Part shown: positions 48,901-57,021 of the stretch, in pieces
Position numbering within the stretch: the first letter of the stretch is position 1
Layout: every line of letters starts with the position of its first letter
Source: an uncultured bacterium
GTDB taxonomy: Bacteria; Verrucomicrobiota; Kiritimatiellia; CAIKKV01
NCBI GenBank assembly: GCA_938038445.1
Contig: CALHRZ010000014.1
Coordinates: forward strand, 1 to 64,000
Length of the DNA: 64,000 nucleotides
Direction of reading: 5' to 3'
Made by a program: the position numbers and the translations under genes
The notes under the pieces: generated by a model
The model's input: only the letters and a program-made list of their open reading frames with translations
The model's database searches: none
What the model was told of the DNA's origin: nothing

Positions 48901-49524
48901 ATGATGGAGATTATGGTACGGGGCGGTCCAATAATGTGGCCGCTGCTCTTCTGTTCGATCGCGGCGCTTACCGTCATTCTGGAGCGGGCGGTGTTCTGGA
49001 TTCGAGAGTCCCGCTATCAGGATTGGGGGCGGTTGGATCGGCTGCTGGATCTCGCGCAGAAGGGGGATTTCGATCGAGCGCTCAAGGAAGCGGCCGAAGC
49101 GGGCTGCGCGCCGACGCGCACGATTCGGGCGGGACTGATCCACCGGGAACACGGTTTACGGGAGGCGATGGAAGTGGCGGCCGGGGATGAAATCGCGCGC
49201 ATGAAAAAGGGAATGGCGATTCTCGATACCATCATCACGATGGCGCCTCTCCTGGGCATCCTCGGAACCGTCACCGGCATTATCAAGTCGTTCGATCTGC
49301 TTGGAACCATGCAGATCGAAGATCCGCGCGGCGTGGCAACCGGCATCGCAGAAGCCTTGTTGACCACGGCCGCCGGCCTCGTCGTAGCACTCGGCACCCT
49401 CCTGCCGTTCAACTATTTCGTCAGCCGAATTCAGCAGGAAACCCGTCGCCTCGAGCAAGTCGCCACCCAGTTCGAAGTGGCCTACCGAAAAGGATGCGCC
49501 CGTGAAAGTGACCAGCGGGTATGA
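48901..49524 (+). CDS. exbB: Energy transducer ExbB (MotA/TolQ/ExbB family)
   Basis: This is a 207-residue inner-membrane proton-channel subunit. Three spans are visible: about 9-28 (GGPIMWPLLFCSIAALTVIL), about 113-135 (MAPLLGILGTVTGIIKSF) and about 155-177 (AEALLTTAAGLVVALGTLLP). The third has the conserved TAAGL of ExbB/TolQ. With ExbD it forms the motor that powers TonB. GAAAGGT precedes the ATG at 48901, 11 bases after btuB. Confidence 0.94.
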   Translation: MMEIMVRGGPIMWPLLFCSIAALTVILERAVFWIRESRYQDWGRLDRLLDLAQKGDFDRALKEAAEAGCAPTRTIRAGLIHREHGLREAMEVAAGDEIARMKKGMAILDTIITMAPLLGILGTVTGIIKSFDLLGTMQIEDPRGVATGIAEALLTTAAGLVVALGTLLPFNYFVSRIQQETRRLEQVATQFEVAYRKGCARESDQRV

Positions 49525-49903
49525 AGAGCGAAGAGCGCGGATCGAATTGGTCCCCCTGATTGATTGCATGTTCCTGCTTCTTGTGTTCTTTGTCTATGCC
49601 TCGATGCGGATGACGGTCCTTCGGGGATTGCCGGTCCGGCTGCCTGCCGGAAGTGGTCCTGCCCAACCCCATGCCGTTGTGGTGACCCTTCGTGCCGATA
49701 ATACCTTCTGGCTCGATGACCGACCCTTACCGCTTGACGAAGCGGCGGTCGAGACCGCCCGTCGGGCGCAGAGGGAACAAAAGCCGGTCCTGATTTCCGG
49801 AGATCAAGCCGCGGAACTTGGGCCGGCGCTCGAACTACTCTCCCGCCTTCGAGAGGCGGGTATCGAATCGGTTTCCTTCCGCGTGCGCCGAGACATGCCA
49901 TGA
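49502..49903 (+). CDS. exbD: Energy transducer ExbD/TolR
   Basis: This 133-residue protein has a single transmembrane helix (about 17-35) carrying the proton-conducting aspartate in VPLIDCMFLLLVFF (Asp21). A short periplasmic TolR-like domain follows, with the typical LRADNTFWLDDRPL strand and LLSRLREAGIESVSF ending. It starts with GTG and overlaps exbB by 23 bases, a tight coupling that supports a fixed stoichiometry. It partners with ExbB upstream and TonB downstream. Confidence 0.94.
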   Translation: MKVTSGYEERRARIELVPLIDCMFLLLVFFVYASMRMTVLRGLPVRLPAGSGPAQPHAVVVTLRADNTFWLDDRPLPLDEAAVETARRAQREQKPVLISGDQAAELGPALELLSRLREAGIESVSFRVRRDMP

Positions 49904-50691
49904 GACGGGAAGGTCCTTCATGGGTTACCGCATGGGCGGTGTCCATGCTCTGCCACCTCGCCGCACTTGCGGCGGTTGGACAATGGATAAGCCGTCCGAC
50001 GCCGCGTCGCGCCGTCTCCCTCAGTTCTGAACTGTCGTTGGCCGCTATCGAATTCGAGGCTAAACCCCGGCCCAACGTCCTTCCCTCACCGGACGAAACG
50101 CCCCCGGCGCTCGAGACGCCGCATGAACCGTCCCCGCCACCCCCGCAAGAAAAAATAGAAACTCTTCCAGAACCCTTCACGCCGGTGGAACCTGCTCCAA
50201 TCGCTCCCCATCCAGAACCGCTCCTGACGGAGCCCAATTCTCCCGAGTCTTTGCCCCCTCTCTTGGCCGTCGGGTCACCGCTCACGCCCAGGGAGGAGCC
50301 CGCTGAGTGTATGAGAACGGGTGCCGTTCAAGAAGCAAATCATACGCCCGAAGCGATCTCTTCACAGCATTTTGCCCCCCCTCAAGGCGAAACGCCGACA
50401 GTCCGATCCACCCTGCCGGACCCCACGACTCTTCTGACCTCCATTCAACCCCGTTATCCACTCGGATCCCGTCTACGGGGGGAGGAGGGTCTGGTCGTGA
50501 TGCGGGCGCGTGTGCTCCCTTCAGGAACAGTTCGCTCCGTTGAAGTCGTTTCCTCCTCGACTTTTCCTGCGTTGGATGATGCGGCAAAACGAGCCGTTCG
50601 GAACGCTCGGTTTCGTCCGTTTGAGCCGCCAGAGCCGGAAAAAGAGGCGGAAGTGGAACTTCGAATCCGATTCGTGCTTAAGGAATATTGA
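49900..50691 (+). CDS. tonB: TonB energy transducer
   Basis: This 263-residue protein connects the ExbBD motor to BtuB. A short N-terminal anchor (about 9-28) leads into a long proline/glutamate-rich periplasmic linker (about 50-170, including PSPPPPQEKIETLPEPFTPV). It ends in a TonB C-terminal domain (about 180-263): SIQPRYPLGSRLRGEEGLVV, VRSVEVVSSSTFPALDDAA, RNARFRPFEPP. It overlaps exbD by four bases. A dedicated TonB inside a B12 operon implies a private energiser for this receptor. Confidence 0.94.
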   Translation: MRREGPSWVTAWAVSMLCHLAALAAVGQWISRPTPRRAVSLSSELSLAAIEFEAKPRPNVLPSPDETPPALETPHEPSPPPPQEKIETLPEPFTPVEPAPIAPHPEPLLTEPNSPESLPPLLAVGSPLTPREEPAECMRTGAVQEANHTPEAISSQHFAPPQGETPTVRSTLPDPTTLLTSIQPRYPLGSRLRGEEGLVVMRARVLPSGTVRSVEVVSSSTFPALDDAAKRAVRNARFRPFEPPEPEKEAEVELRIRFVLKEY

Positions 50692-50700
50692 GGGCATGAT

Positions 50701-51675
50701 ATGAAAGGCCGACTGTTCTGGATCCTATTGGCTGTTGGGACGATTACCGTTCCTCTGCTTTCGTTGATGACCGGCGCGGCAGGATTCGGATGGCCGACGG
50801 GAACAGAGGGTGGAGGAGGTCGCGCCCTGTTGATGTTGCGCCTGGATCGTCTGTGGGCCGCGTTGGCAATGGGGGCTGGCTTGGCGGGTGCCGGTGTCGC
50901 ATTCCAGGCGATGTTGCGCAATCCCTTGGCAGAACCCTATGTATTGGGAGTCAGCGGCGGCGCTTCCCTGGGCGCGGCAGGCGCCATGGCGCTCGGTTTG
51001 CTGGCCTCTGTATGGACCATTCCGCTGGCCGCATTCGCCGGCGGCGCACTGACGTTGGCGCTGGTCCTTCGCCTCGCCCGTGCAGGCGATGGGGCTCCGA
51101 CCCTCTATAGCCTTATTCTGAGCGGGGTGATTGTGAGTTCCATCTGTTCCGGCATGCTGATGTTCCTGGTGACGCTTGCACCTTCGGAACGGGTCCATTC
51201 GATTCTTTGGTGGATGTTCGGCAATCTTCAATTGCCCCACCGCCCTTTACTGGAAACCGGAACCGTTTTTCTGGCCCTCGGTTTGCTGGCGCTGTTTCTT
51301 CTGGCACCCGAACTCGATGCCCTGACGCTCGGACGTGAAACGGCCCATTACGTCGGGGTTCGAACCGAGCGCATCATTCCGATGATTCTTCTCCTCGCCA
51401 CCCTGATCGCAGCGATCAGCGTGGCCATCGGCGGGTTGATCGGATTCGTGGGATTGGTCATTCCACATGCCGTTCGACGCTTGGGGGGGCCAGGCCATCG
51501 CCGTTTGCTTCCGGCTTCCGCACTGGCGGGCGGTCTCTTTCTGGCGCTTTCGGATCTGATCGCGCGGCTGATTCTCGCGCCGCGCGAGATTCCGGTCGGC
51601 GTGATTACGGCGCTGGTCGGGGGTCCCTTTTTCCTCGCCATTTTGAAACGGCGGCAGACGGAGGATTCGGAATGA
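50701..51675 (+). CDS. btuC: Vitamin B12 ABC transporter permease BtuC
   Basis: This is a 324-residue FecCD-family permease with about ten hydrophobic spans. Family landmarks are RLDRLWAALAMGAGLAGAG, FQAMLRNPLAEPYVLGVSGG and the cytoplasmic loop GGLIGFVGLVIPHAVRR, followed by ISVAIGG. It dimerises and couples with BtuD. The class III transporter set is completed by BtuF at the head of the operon. It lies nine bases after tonB. Confidence 0.94.
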   Translation: MKGRLFWILLAVGTITVPLLSLMTGAAGFGWPTGTEGGGGRALLMLRLDRLWAALAMGAGLAGAGVAFQAMLRNPLAEPYVLGVSGGASLGAAGAMALGLLASVWTIPLAAFAGGALTLALVLRLARAGDGAPTLYSLILSGVIVSSICSGMLMFLVTLAPSERVHSILWWMFGNLQLPHRPLLETGTVFLALGLLALFLLAPELDALTLGRETAHYVGVRTERIIPMILLLATLIAAISVAIGGLIGFVGLVIPHAVRRLGGPGHRRLLPASALAGGLFLALSDLIARLILAPREIPVGVITALVGGPFFLAILKRRQTEDSE

Positions 51676-52457
51676 GCGCCCCGCTGGCCATCGAATGCCG
51701 TAACGTTGAGGCGGGATATGGAAATCGGACTGTCCTCCGCGGGGTCGATTGGCGCGTAGAAGAGGGGAGCATCTGTGGGCTTTTGGGACCCAATGGCGCC
51801 GGAAAAAGCACGCTCTTTCGCGTGGTCACGGGATTGTGCCCTTTCCGTAAAGGGGAAGTGCGGCTTTTCGGATGGCCGATCAGAGGGCTTCCGGCAAAAG
51901 ACCGGTCCCGGCTGGTGGGCGTGGTGCCGCAAGACATGGCGGTTACCGTCCCCTTTTCGGTCCGTCATTTCGTCCTCCTCGGTCGGACAGCCTCCCTCGG
52001 CCGCTGGCGCGGACCTGGGCGCCGCGATTGGCAGGCGGTCGAGGAAGCACTCGCATGGACCGATGGACAGGATTTGGCGGATCGCCCTGTAACCGAGTTG
52101 AGCGGAGGGGAGCGTCAGCGGGTCGCGGTCGCCATGGTGCTGGCACAGAACCCCCGGCTGATTTTGCTCGATGAACCGACGTCGCATCTGGATATTCAAC
52201 ATCAAGTGGAATTGTTGCAAATCATCCGCCGGATCAATCGGGAGCGGCGCACCACCATTGTGCTGATCAGCCACGACCTGAACCTGATCGCCAATTTCTG
52301 CCCGCGGGTGGTGCTGATGGATCACGGGCGGATCGTGGCTGATGGCCCGCCCACGGATGTGCTGAACGAGGAACGGCTGCATACCGTTTACCACTGCGCC
52401 ATCCGTATCCGCCAGGATCCGGAAGGCGGCTCCCTGACCCTTTTTCCCATCCTTTGA
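51672..52457 (+). CDS. btuD: Vitamin B12 ABC transporter ATP-binding protein BtuD
   Basis: This 261-residue ATPase of the FepC/BtuD class drives import through BtuC. Walker A is GPNGAGKST (about 38-46), the signature is LSGGERQR (about 142-149) and Walker B is LILLDEPTSH. The Q-loop is VPQDMAVTV and the switch histidine lies in LISHDLN. It overlaps btuC by four bases (ATGA) and ends the riboswitch-controlled operon; no terminator hairpin is obvious after it. Confidence 0.94.
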   Translation: MSAPLAIECRNVEAGYGNRTVLRGVDWRVEEGSICGLLGPNGAGKSTLFRVVTGLCPFRKGEVRLFGWPIRGLPAKDRSRLVGVVPQDMAVTVPFSVRHFVLLGRTASLGRWRGPGRRDWQAVEEALAWTDGQDLADRPVTELSGGERQRVAVAMVLAQNPRLILLDEPTSHLDIQHQVELLQIIRRINRERRTTIVLISHDLNLIANFCPRVVLMDHGRIVADGPPTDVLNEERLHTVYHCAIRIRQDPEGGSLTLFPIL

Positions 52458-52589
52458 TTTCCCCCCATCCCCAGGCAAACGTCCCGCGCATGGAAACGCG
52501 TCCCTCGTTCCGTATCCCTCCCTCGAATCCGCCCATGCATTTAAAATTGGTTTCGATCGGTGATGTGTGATAAGGTAACAGGCATTGCG
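52458..52589 (+). promoter_or_regulatory. btuD-umuD intergenic region with weak promoter
   Basis: TTGGTT (52547-52552) and GATAAG (52569-52574) with a 16-base spacer could form a promoter for umuDC. I found no CTG-N10-CAG SOS box, but the LexA-binding motif of this lineage is unknown. No hairpin-T terminator for the preceding operon is visible in this 132-base gap. Confidence 0.3.
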
Positions 52590-53039
52590 ATGTCCTTTTC
52601 AACATCCAATCCGCGTTTGACCGTGCTTGGAAAATATACGGCCGGCCGGAAAGTTCCCCTGCCGCTCGTAGCGGCCCGTATTTCAGCGGGGTTTCCCTCC
52701 GGCATGGATGACTTCATCGAGCGAAAACTCGATTTAAACGAACTGCTCATCCGTCACGAGGCCGCCACTTACTTCATCCGGGTCCAGGGCGACTCCATGA
52801 CGGGTGCAGGGATCCATGACGGCGATATTCTCATCGTGGACCGGGCCGAGGAACCTCGGCCGGGGCGCATTGTGATCGCTGTGATCAATGGGGAACTCAC
52901 GGTCAAACGCATTGCTCGCCGCAGCAAACGTCTCTTTCTCCAGGCGGCAAACGATCACTACCCGGAGATCGAAGTGACGCCTGAAACACCCTTCGAAATC
53001 TGGGGGGTTGTTCGTTACGTGATTCATTCTCTTGAATGA
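52590..53039 (+). CDS. umuD: DNA polymerase V subunit UmuD (S24 peptidase)
   Basis: This 149-residue LexA-like self-cleaving protein is activated by RecA filaments and then pairs with UmuC for translesion synthesis. The cleavage site is Ala33-Gly34 (ISAGFPSG), the nucleophile Ser69 (GDSMTG) and the general base Lys106 (LTVKRI). All are exactly nine residues later than in E. coli UmuD (24-25, 60, 97). It has no DNA-binding domain. The ATG at 52590 is preferred with AAGGTAAC upstream; the alternative ATG at 52563 would lengthen the N-terminus by nine residues. Confidence 0.93.
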   Translation: MSFSTSNPRLTVLGKYTAGRKVPLPLVAARISAGFPSGMDDFIERKLDLNELLIRHEAATYFIRVQGDSMTGAGIHDGDILIVDRAEEPRPGRIVIAVINGELTVKRIARRSKRLFLQAANDHYPEIEVTPETPFEIWGVVRYVIHSLE

Positions 53040-53046
53040 GGCTTCC

Positions 53047-54324
53047 ATGAAGGCGCTGGTGGATGCCGACTCCTTCTATGTTTCCTGCGAACGGGTGTTC
53101 CGCCCTTTGTTGAACGGCCGTCCCGTCGTGGTCCTTTCCAACAACGACGGTTGTCTCATCTCCTGCTCGCGCGAGGCCAAAGCGCTGGGACTCCGCGTCG
53201 GCCAACCTTATTTCGAAGCCGCCGGACTCCTGACCCTTCATGGCGGTGAAGCCCTTTCCGCTAATTTCAGCCTCTATACCGACATGTCCGCCCGGCTCAT
53301 GCGGACGCTCGAGCGGTTCGCGCCCCGCGTGCAGGTCTATTCCATTGATGAAGCGTTTTTGGATGGGGGGAGCCGTCTGCCGACGGGAGGAGAGTGGGCA
53401 GACTGGGCAAGCGCCATTCGTACGACGGTTCGCCGCGATACGGGTCTTCCAGTATCCATCGGCGTCGCCCCTTCTCACGTGCTCGCCAAACTGGCGTGCG
53501 AAAAGCAAGCCAAGCATTCGGCAGAAGGCATCGGCATCTTGATAGATCCAACGGTCATCTTCCGGGCGCTGGAAGAAACGCCGGTCGAAGCCGTATGGGG
53601 CATCGCCGAGCGTTTGGGGCAGCGTTTGAAGCGCGCCGGCCTTTGGACGGCCGCCCAGTTTGCCCGCGCACCAGACCCCCTCATCCGCCGGTTAACTTCC
53701 CTCACGGAACTTCGTCTGGCTTGGGAACTGCGAGGAGTGCCGACTCTCGATCCGGGCGATATTCGGGCACCCCGAAAGACGATTTTCTGTTCCCGTACGT
53801 TTGCCGTTCCGACTCGGCGTTGGGAAGAATTACGCGAGGCCGTGGCCACCTACACTGCCCGGGCGGCCGAGCGGCTTCGGGCGCAACGGTCGGAAGCAGG
53901 TGCCGTCCGTGTAGCGATTCGCACCGGCCTGTTCCATCCCGATGAACCGTTTCATGGCGATGCCGCCTTCGTCCGCCTCCCCGCGCCTTCTGCCCACACG
54001 CCGACGCTCACAGCCGCATCCATTCATGCCCTGCAGACCATTTACCGCCCCGGTTTTGCCTATGCCCGCGCGGAAGTGTTGCTTGCTGAATTGAGTGATG
54101 CACGAACGCATCCGACAAACCTGTTTGACCCCGAGGACGAAGCGAAACGCGTGCGCAGCATCCGCCTGATGAATGCCATGGATCGAATCAACGCCGAGTA
54201 TGGACGCGATACCGTTTGGACGGCCATCTGTGGACGCGGGGTCCTCCGGCGGCTTCGGCAGGCGAACCGCTCCCCCCGCTACACCACCTGTTGGGAGGAA
54301 CTTCCGATTGCGCGGGCATCCTGA
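53047..54324 (+). CDS. umuC: DNA polymerase V catalytic subunit UmuC (Y family)
   Basis: This is a 425-residue error-prone lesion-bypass polymerase. The palm has [15 protein letters not shown] with the first metal aspartate and YSIDEAFLD with the second. Helix-hairpin-helix and little-finger regions follow ([33 protein letters not shown]). The C-terminal YGRDTVWTA is the usual tail of UmuC. The ATG at 53047 follows GAGG; an in-frame ATG at 53032 overlaps umuD and is less likely. The last 46 bases overlap the convergent anti-sigma gene. Confidence 0.94.
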   Translation: MKALVDADSFYVSCERVFRPLLNGRPVVVLSNNDGCLISCSREAKALGLRVGQPYFEAAGLLTLHGGEALSANFSLYTDMSARLMRTLERFAPRVQVYSIDEAFLDGGSRLPTGGEWADWASAIRTTVRRDTGLPVSIGVAPSHVLAKLACEKQAKHSAEGIGILIDPTVIFRALEETPVEAVWGIAERLGQRLKRAGLWTAAQFARAPDPLIRRLTSLTELRLAWELRGVPTLDPGDIRAPRKTIFCSRTFAVPTRRWEELREAVATYTARAAERLRAQRSEAGAVRVAIRTGLFHPDEPFHGDAAFVRLPAPSAHTPTLTAASIHALQTIYRPGFAYARAEVLLAELSDARTHPTNLFDPEDEAKRVRSIRLMNAMDRINAEYGRDTVWTAICGRGVLRRLRQANRSPRYTTCWEELPIARAS

Positions 54325-54908
54325 GGAAACACGAACGGTTCCTCCACCCAAAAGATCTCTTCGACGCCCCACTCGACATCGGGTCCCAGCCCTTCGAAAA
54401 TGAGCAGCTGCTGGGCCATTTCTGAAGGAGACCAGCCGTTTTCGATCAGGGGCATCGGGTGCGCGTGCTCGCCGGCATTACCGGCGCCATAGCCCATCCA
54501 GTATTGCCACTCCCGCAACAGGGACTCCCGAGAGGGAAGGGACGCCAAAAGCAGGGACGAAGAATCGTCATCCGGTGGTAGCGAGGGACGGAACAAAACG
54601 GCGCGCAATCCCAGAAGAGCAACGAGGAAAACAGCCGCGGCGGCGGTTCCCATCAGCGGGCGACCCCAAAAAACCGATAGAGGAAAAGGCATCGGACGGC
54701 TCCTCGGTTCGATCCGACGGATCCGCAGCGGCGCATCCTCTTCAAGCGCCGTAGGCGCCACTGCAGACAGATGCGCCAGATCGGCCTCAAACCGACGGCA
54801 CTCGGCACAAGAGGCCAAATGCTCCGCCAAAGGACCCATCAATCCTTCCTCGTATTCGCCCGACTGCTTCATCAGCAGCCGATTCCTCATTTCATGACAC
54901 GTGCTCAT
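54279..54908 (-). CDS. Anti-sigma factor (zinc-finger, membrane-anchored)
   Basis: This 209-residue protein is the probable partner of the adjacent ECF sigma factor. Its N-terminal cytoplasmic domain has the zinc-binding anti-sigma motif with Cys4 and EHLASCAEC (His29, Cys33, Cys36). One transmembrane helix follows at about 88-108 ([20 protein letters not shown]). The roughly 100-residue periplasmic tail has no recognised domain but a conserved-looking region with paired Trp residues. GGAGGGAGGAG precedes the ATG. It overlaps the sigma gene by 17 bases, which fits the usual translational coupling of sigma and anti-sigma. Confidence 0.85.
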   Translation of the reverse strand: MSTCHEMRNRLLMKQSGEYEEGLMGPLAEHLASCAECRRFEADLAHLSAVAPTALEEDAPLRIRRIEPRSRPMPFPLSVFWGRPLMGTAAAAVFLVALLGLRAVLFRPSLPPDDDSSSLLLASLPSRESLLREWQYWMGYGAGNAGEHAHPMPLIENGWSPSEMAQQLLIFEGLGPDVEWGVEEIFWVEEPFVFPQDARAIGSSSQQVV

Positions 54909-55476
54909 GGGAATCTCCTCCCTCCGACGGCCGAAATTCGGCCAGTGCGACCCGCAGCTTCTGGAGCGCATACTGCATCCGGGCCAACGCCGTATTGATC
55001 GAAACGCCTTGGATTGACGCGATTTCCCGAAAGGGGAGGTTGCCTTCCATCCGCAGAAGAAATACCTCGCGCTGTTCGACCGGCAGTTCCGCCACCGCCG
55101 CCCGTATCCGCTCCTCCAATTCTCGATTCGCCATTGCGTGATCCGGCGCCGCTGTCGGCGATCGGTAAGGCGGATCTCGTACGCCGTCTTCCAGCGGAAC
55201 CCATCGGCTCTCCCGCCGTGACCGATCCACGGCCAAATTTCGCGCAATCCGAAACAACCAGCCGAGCAGGTTCCGATCGTCAAACCGATCAATGGCCTTG
55301 ATCGCCCTTCGCCACGTCTCCTGGAAAAGATCATCCGCCCCCGAAGGCCCCACCATGCGGAGGAGAAAGGTATACAACGGCCGTTGATATCGCGCGATCA
55401 GCGCCTCCAACGCCACGTTGTCCCCCTTTCGGCCCGCCCGAAGAAGGGAACGGTCAGACATGTCCCCGTATTCCAT
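54892..55476 (-). CDS. ECF RNA polymerase sigma factor (sigma-24 type)
   Basis: This is a sigma-70 family protein of about 194 residues with only regions 2 and 4. Region 2 shows the -10-recognition helix with DDLFQETWRRAIKAIDRFD and LLGWLFRIARNLAVDRSRR. Region 4 shows ELPVEQREVFLLRMEGNLPF and REIASIQGVSINTALARMQY for -35 binding. The start at 55476 gives MEYGDMSDRSLL with AAGG upstream; the second ATG (55461) is a close alternative. It is transcribed with and probably held by the downstream anti-sigma factor. Its regulon signal is unknown. Confidence 0.9.
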   Translation of the reverse strand: MEYGDMSDRSLLRAGRKGDNVALEALIARYQRPLYTFLLRMVGPSGADDLFQETWRRAIKAIDRFDDRNLLGWLFRIARNLAVDRSRRESRWVPLEDGVRDPPYRSPTAAPDHAMANRELEERIRAAVAELPVEQREVFLLRMEGNLPFREIASIQGVSINTALARMQYALQKLRVALAEFRPSEGGDSHEHVS

Positions 55477-55544
55477 CAGGGCCTTCCCATCAAAAAAAAC
55501 GATCCATGCCTTCCAATTATTGCAGCCGGATCCGTCGAATTCAA

Positions 55545-55573
55545 TTGCTCCTTCTTTTACCAACTGCTAGCAT
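55545..55573 (+). promoter_or_regulatory. Weak candidate promoter of thrC operon
   Basis: TTGCTC (55545-55550) and TAGCAT (55568-55573) are 17 bases apart. Each matches four consensus positions. The gene start at 55597 has no Shine-Dalgarno sequence, and the leader would be about 17 bases. Confidence 0.3.
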
Positions 55574-55596
55574 TCTTTTTTTTAGTTCGCTTAACG

Positions 55597-57021
55597 ATGG
55601 CAAAACCCATTCCCTATATCAGCACCCGCGGGGCAACGGACCCCGTTTCGTTCGAGCAAGCCGTAATGGGGGGACTGGCGCGTGACGGCGGATTGCTTCT
55701 GCCGGCCCAAATTCCAGACGTTCGGGATTGCCTTCCCCGTTGGCGCAGCCTCGGCTATGCTGAACTGGCTTTCGAAATCTTCCGATTGTTTTCCGATATT
55801 CCATCTGACGTTTTACGGCCCATGGCCGCTCAGTCCGTGACCCGTTTCGCTCATCCGGATGTTGTTCCCGTCCGCCAAGCCGGCGAATTTTATCTGGTCG
55901 AACTTTTTCATGGCCCCACGCTGGCCTTCAAGGATATCGCCCTTCAGTTTCTCGGCCTCCTCTTCGAATATTATCTCCAACGAAACGGGCAGACCCTCCA
56001 CGTCCTTGCCGCCACCAGCGGGGACACCGGTTCCGCCGCGGTTCACGGCTTGAGAGGCCGACAAGGGCTCGCCCTCTATGTCCTTTATCCCTGTCAGCGC
56101 ATTACGCCCATTCAGGAACTGCAAATGATCACTGTCCCTGACGCGAACATTCATTGCGCGGCGATTCGTGGCACCTTCGACGACTGCCAGGCGATTGTGA
56201 AGTCCCTCTTCCGGGATCTGGAGTTTCGGGACCGTCTTCGACTCGGAGCGGTGAATTCGATCAATTGGGCGCGGATCATGGCGCAAATCGTTTATTACTT
56301 TTACGCGGTTTTCAAAGTCCAGGCCGCTACAGGTGCCGATCGGGTCCAGGTGGCGGTTCCCACCGGAAATTTTGGCGATATTTTCGCCGGCTATCTGGCA
56401 TCTCAAATGGGACTCCCCATTGCCCGTCTCATTCTGGCGACGAACGAGAACGACATTTTGACGCGTTTTTTCCGGACAGGCCGCTACGAACGGGGCCCCG
56501 TTCAAACCACACTCAGCCCGGCCATGGACATCCAGGCAGCCAGCAACTTTGAGCGTTACCTTTACTATCGGGCGTGTGGAAATGCTGAGCAAGTGCGCTT
56601 CTGGATGGCCGCATTCGAAACCTCCGGCGCGCTGGTGGTGGAGGATTGGCCGTTACGGCCCGATCCCTTATGGGCCGCAGGGGCCGCCGACCGAGCCGAA
56701 ACCCTCGCCGCTATGCGCACTTTTTGGCGGAAATACGGTATCCTCCCCGACCCCCATACTGCAGTCGGACTCGCCGTTGCCGCTCGTTTTCTTACGCCGG
56801 ATTACCCCACCGCAGTGTTGGCCACCGCTCACCCGGCCAAATTTCCTGAAGCGATTCGGGAAGCCGTTGGGGATGCAGAAGCGGCCCGCCATCCCGCGCT
56901 CGATGTGTTGCAGCGGCTTCCCACAAGGCGGCATGTACTGCCCCCCGACGAACAGGCCATCCGCCAGTGGATTACCCACCCTGTACAACCCCCCTGGACC
57001 CCACCGGAAAAACTCTCATGA
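55597..57021 (+). CDS. thrC: Threonine synthase
   Basis: This 474-residue PLP enzyme converts O-phosphohomoserine to threonine. The N-terminal PYISTRGATDPVSFEQAVMGGLARDGGLL is family-specific. The PLP lysine is Lys112 in HGPTLAFKDIALQFL. TSGDTGSAAVHGLRGR binds the phosphate, and VPTGNFGDIFAGY lies later. The length and N-terminal domain match the E. coli/yeast-type long form. The real start is the ATG at 55597, since a longer frame begins inside the sigma gene's leader. It has no visible Shine-Dalgarno. The stop overlaps gpmI by four bases. Confidence 0.95.
   Translation: MAKPIPYISTRGATDPVSFEQAVMGGLARDGGLLLPAQIPDVRDCLPRWRSLGYAELAFEIFRLFSDIPSDVLRPMAAQSVTRFAHPDVVPVRQAGEFYLVELFHGPTLAFKDIALQFLGLLFEYYLQRNGQTLHVLAATSGDTGSAAVHGLRGRQGLALYVLYPCQRITPIQELQMITVPDANIHCAAIRGTFDDCQAIVKSLFRDLEFRDRLRLGAVNSINWARIMAQIVYYFYAVFKVQAATGADRVQVAVPTGNFGDIFAGYLASQMGLPIARLILATNENDILTRFFRTGRYERGPVQTTLSPAMDIQAASNFERYLYYRACGNAEQVRFWMAAFETSGALVVEDWPLRPDPLWAAGAADRAETLAAMRTFWRKYGILPDPHTAVGLAVAARFLTPDYPTAVLATAHPAKFPEAIREAVGDAEAARHPALDVLQRLPTRRHVLPPDEQAIRQWITHPVQPPWTPPEKLS

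Noticed and set aside
52500-52589. SOS box before umuD
   Set aside because: No CTG-N10-CAG or Gram-positive GAAC-N4-GTTC motif was found. A lineage-specific motif may exist but cannot be asserted.
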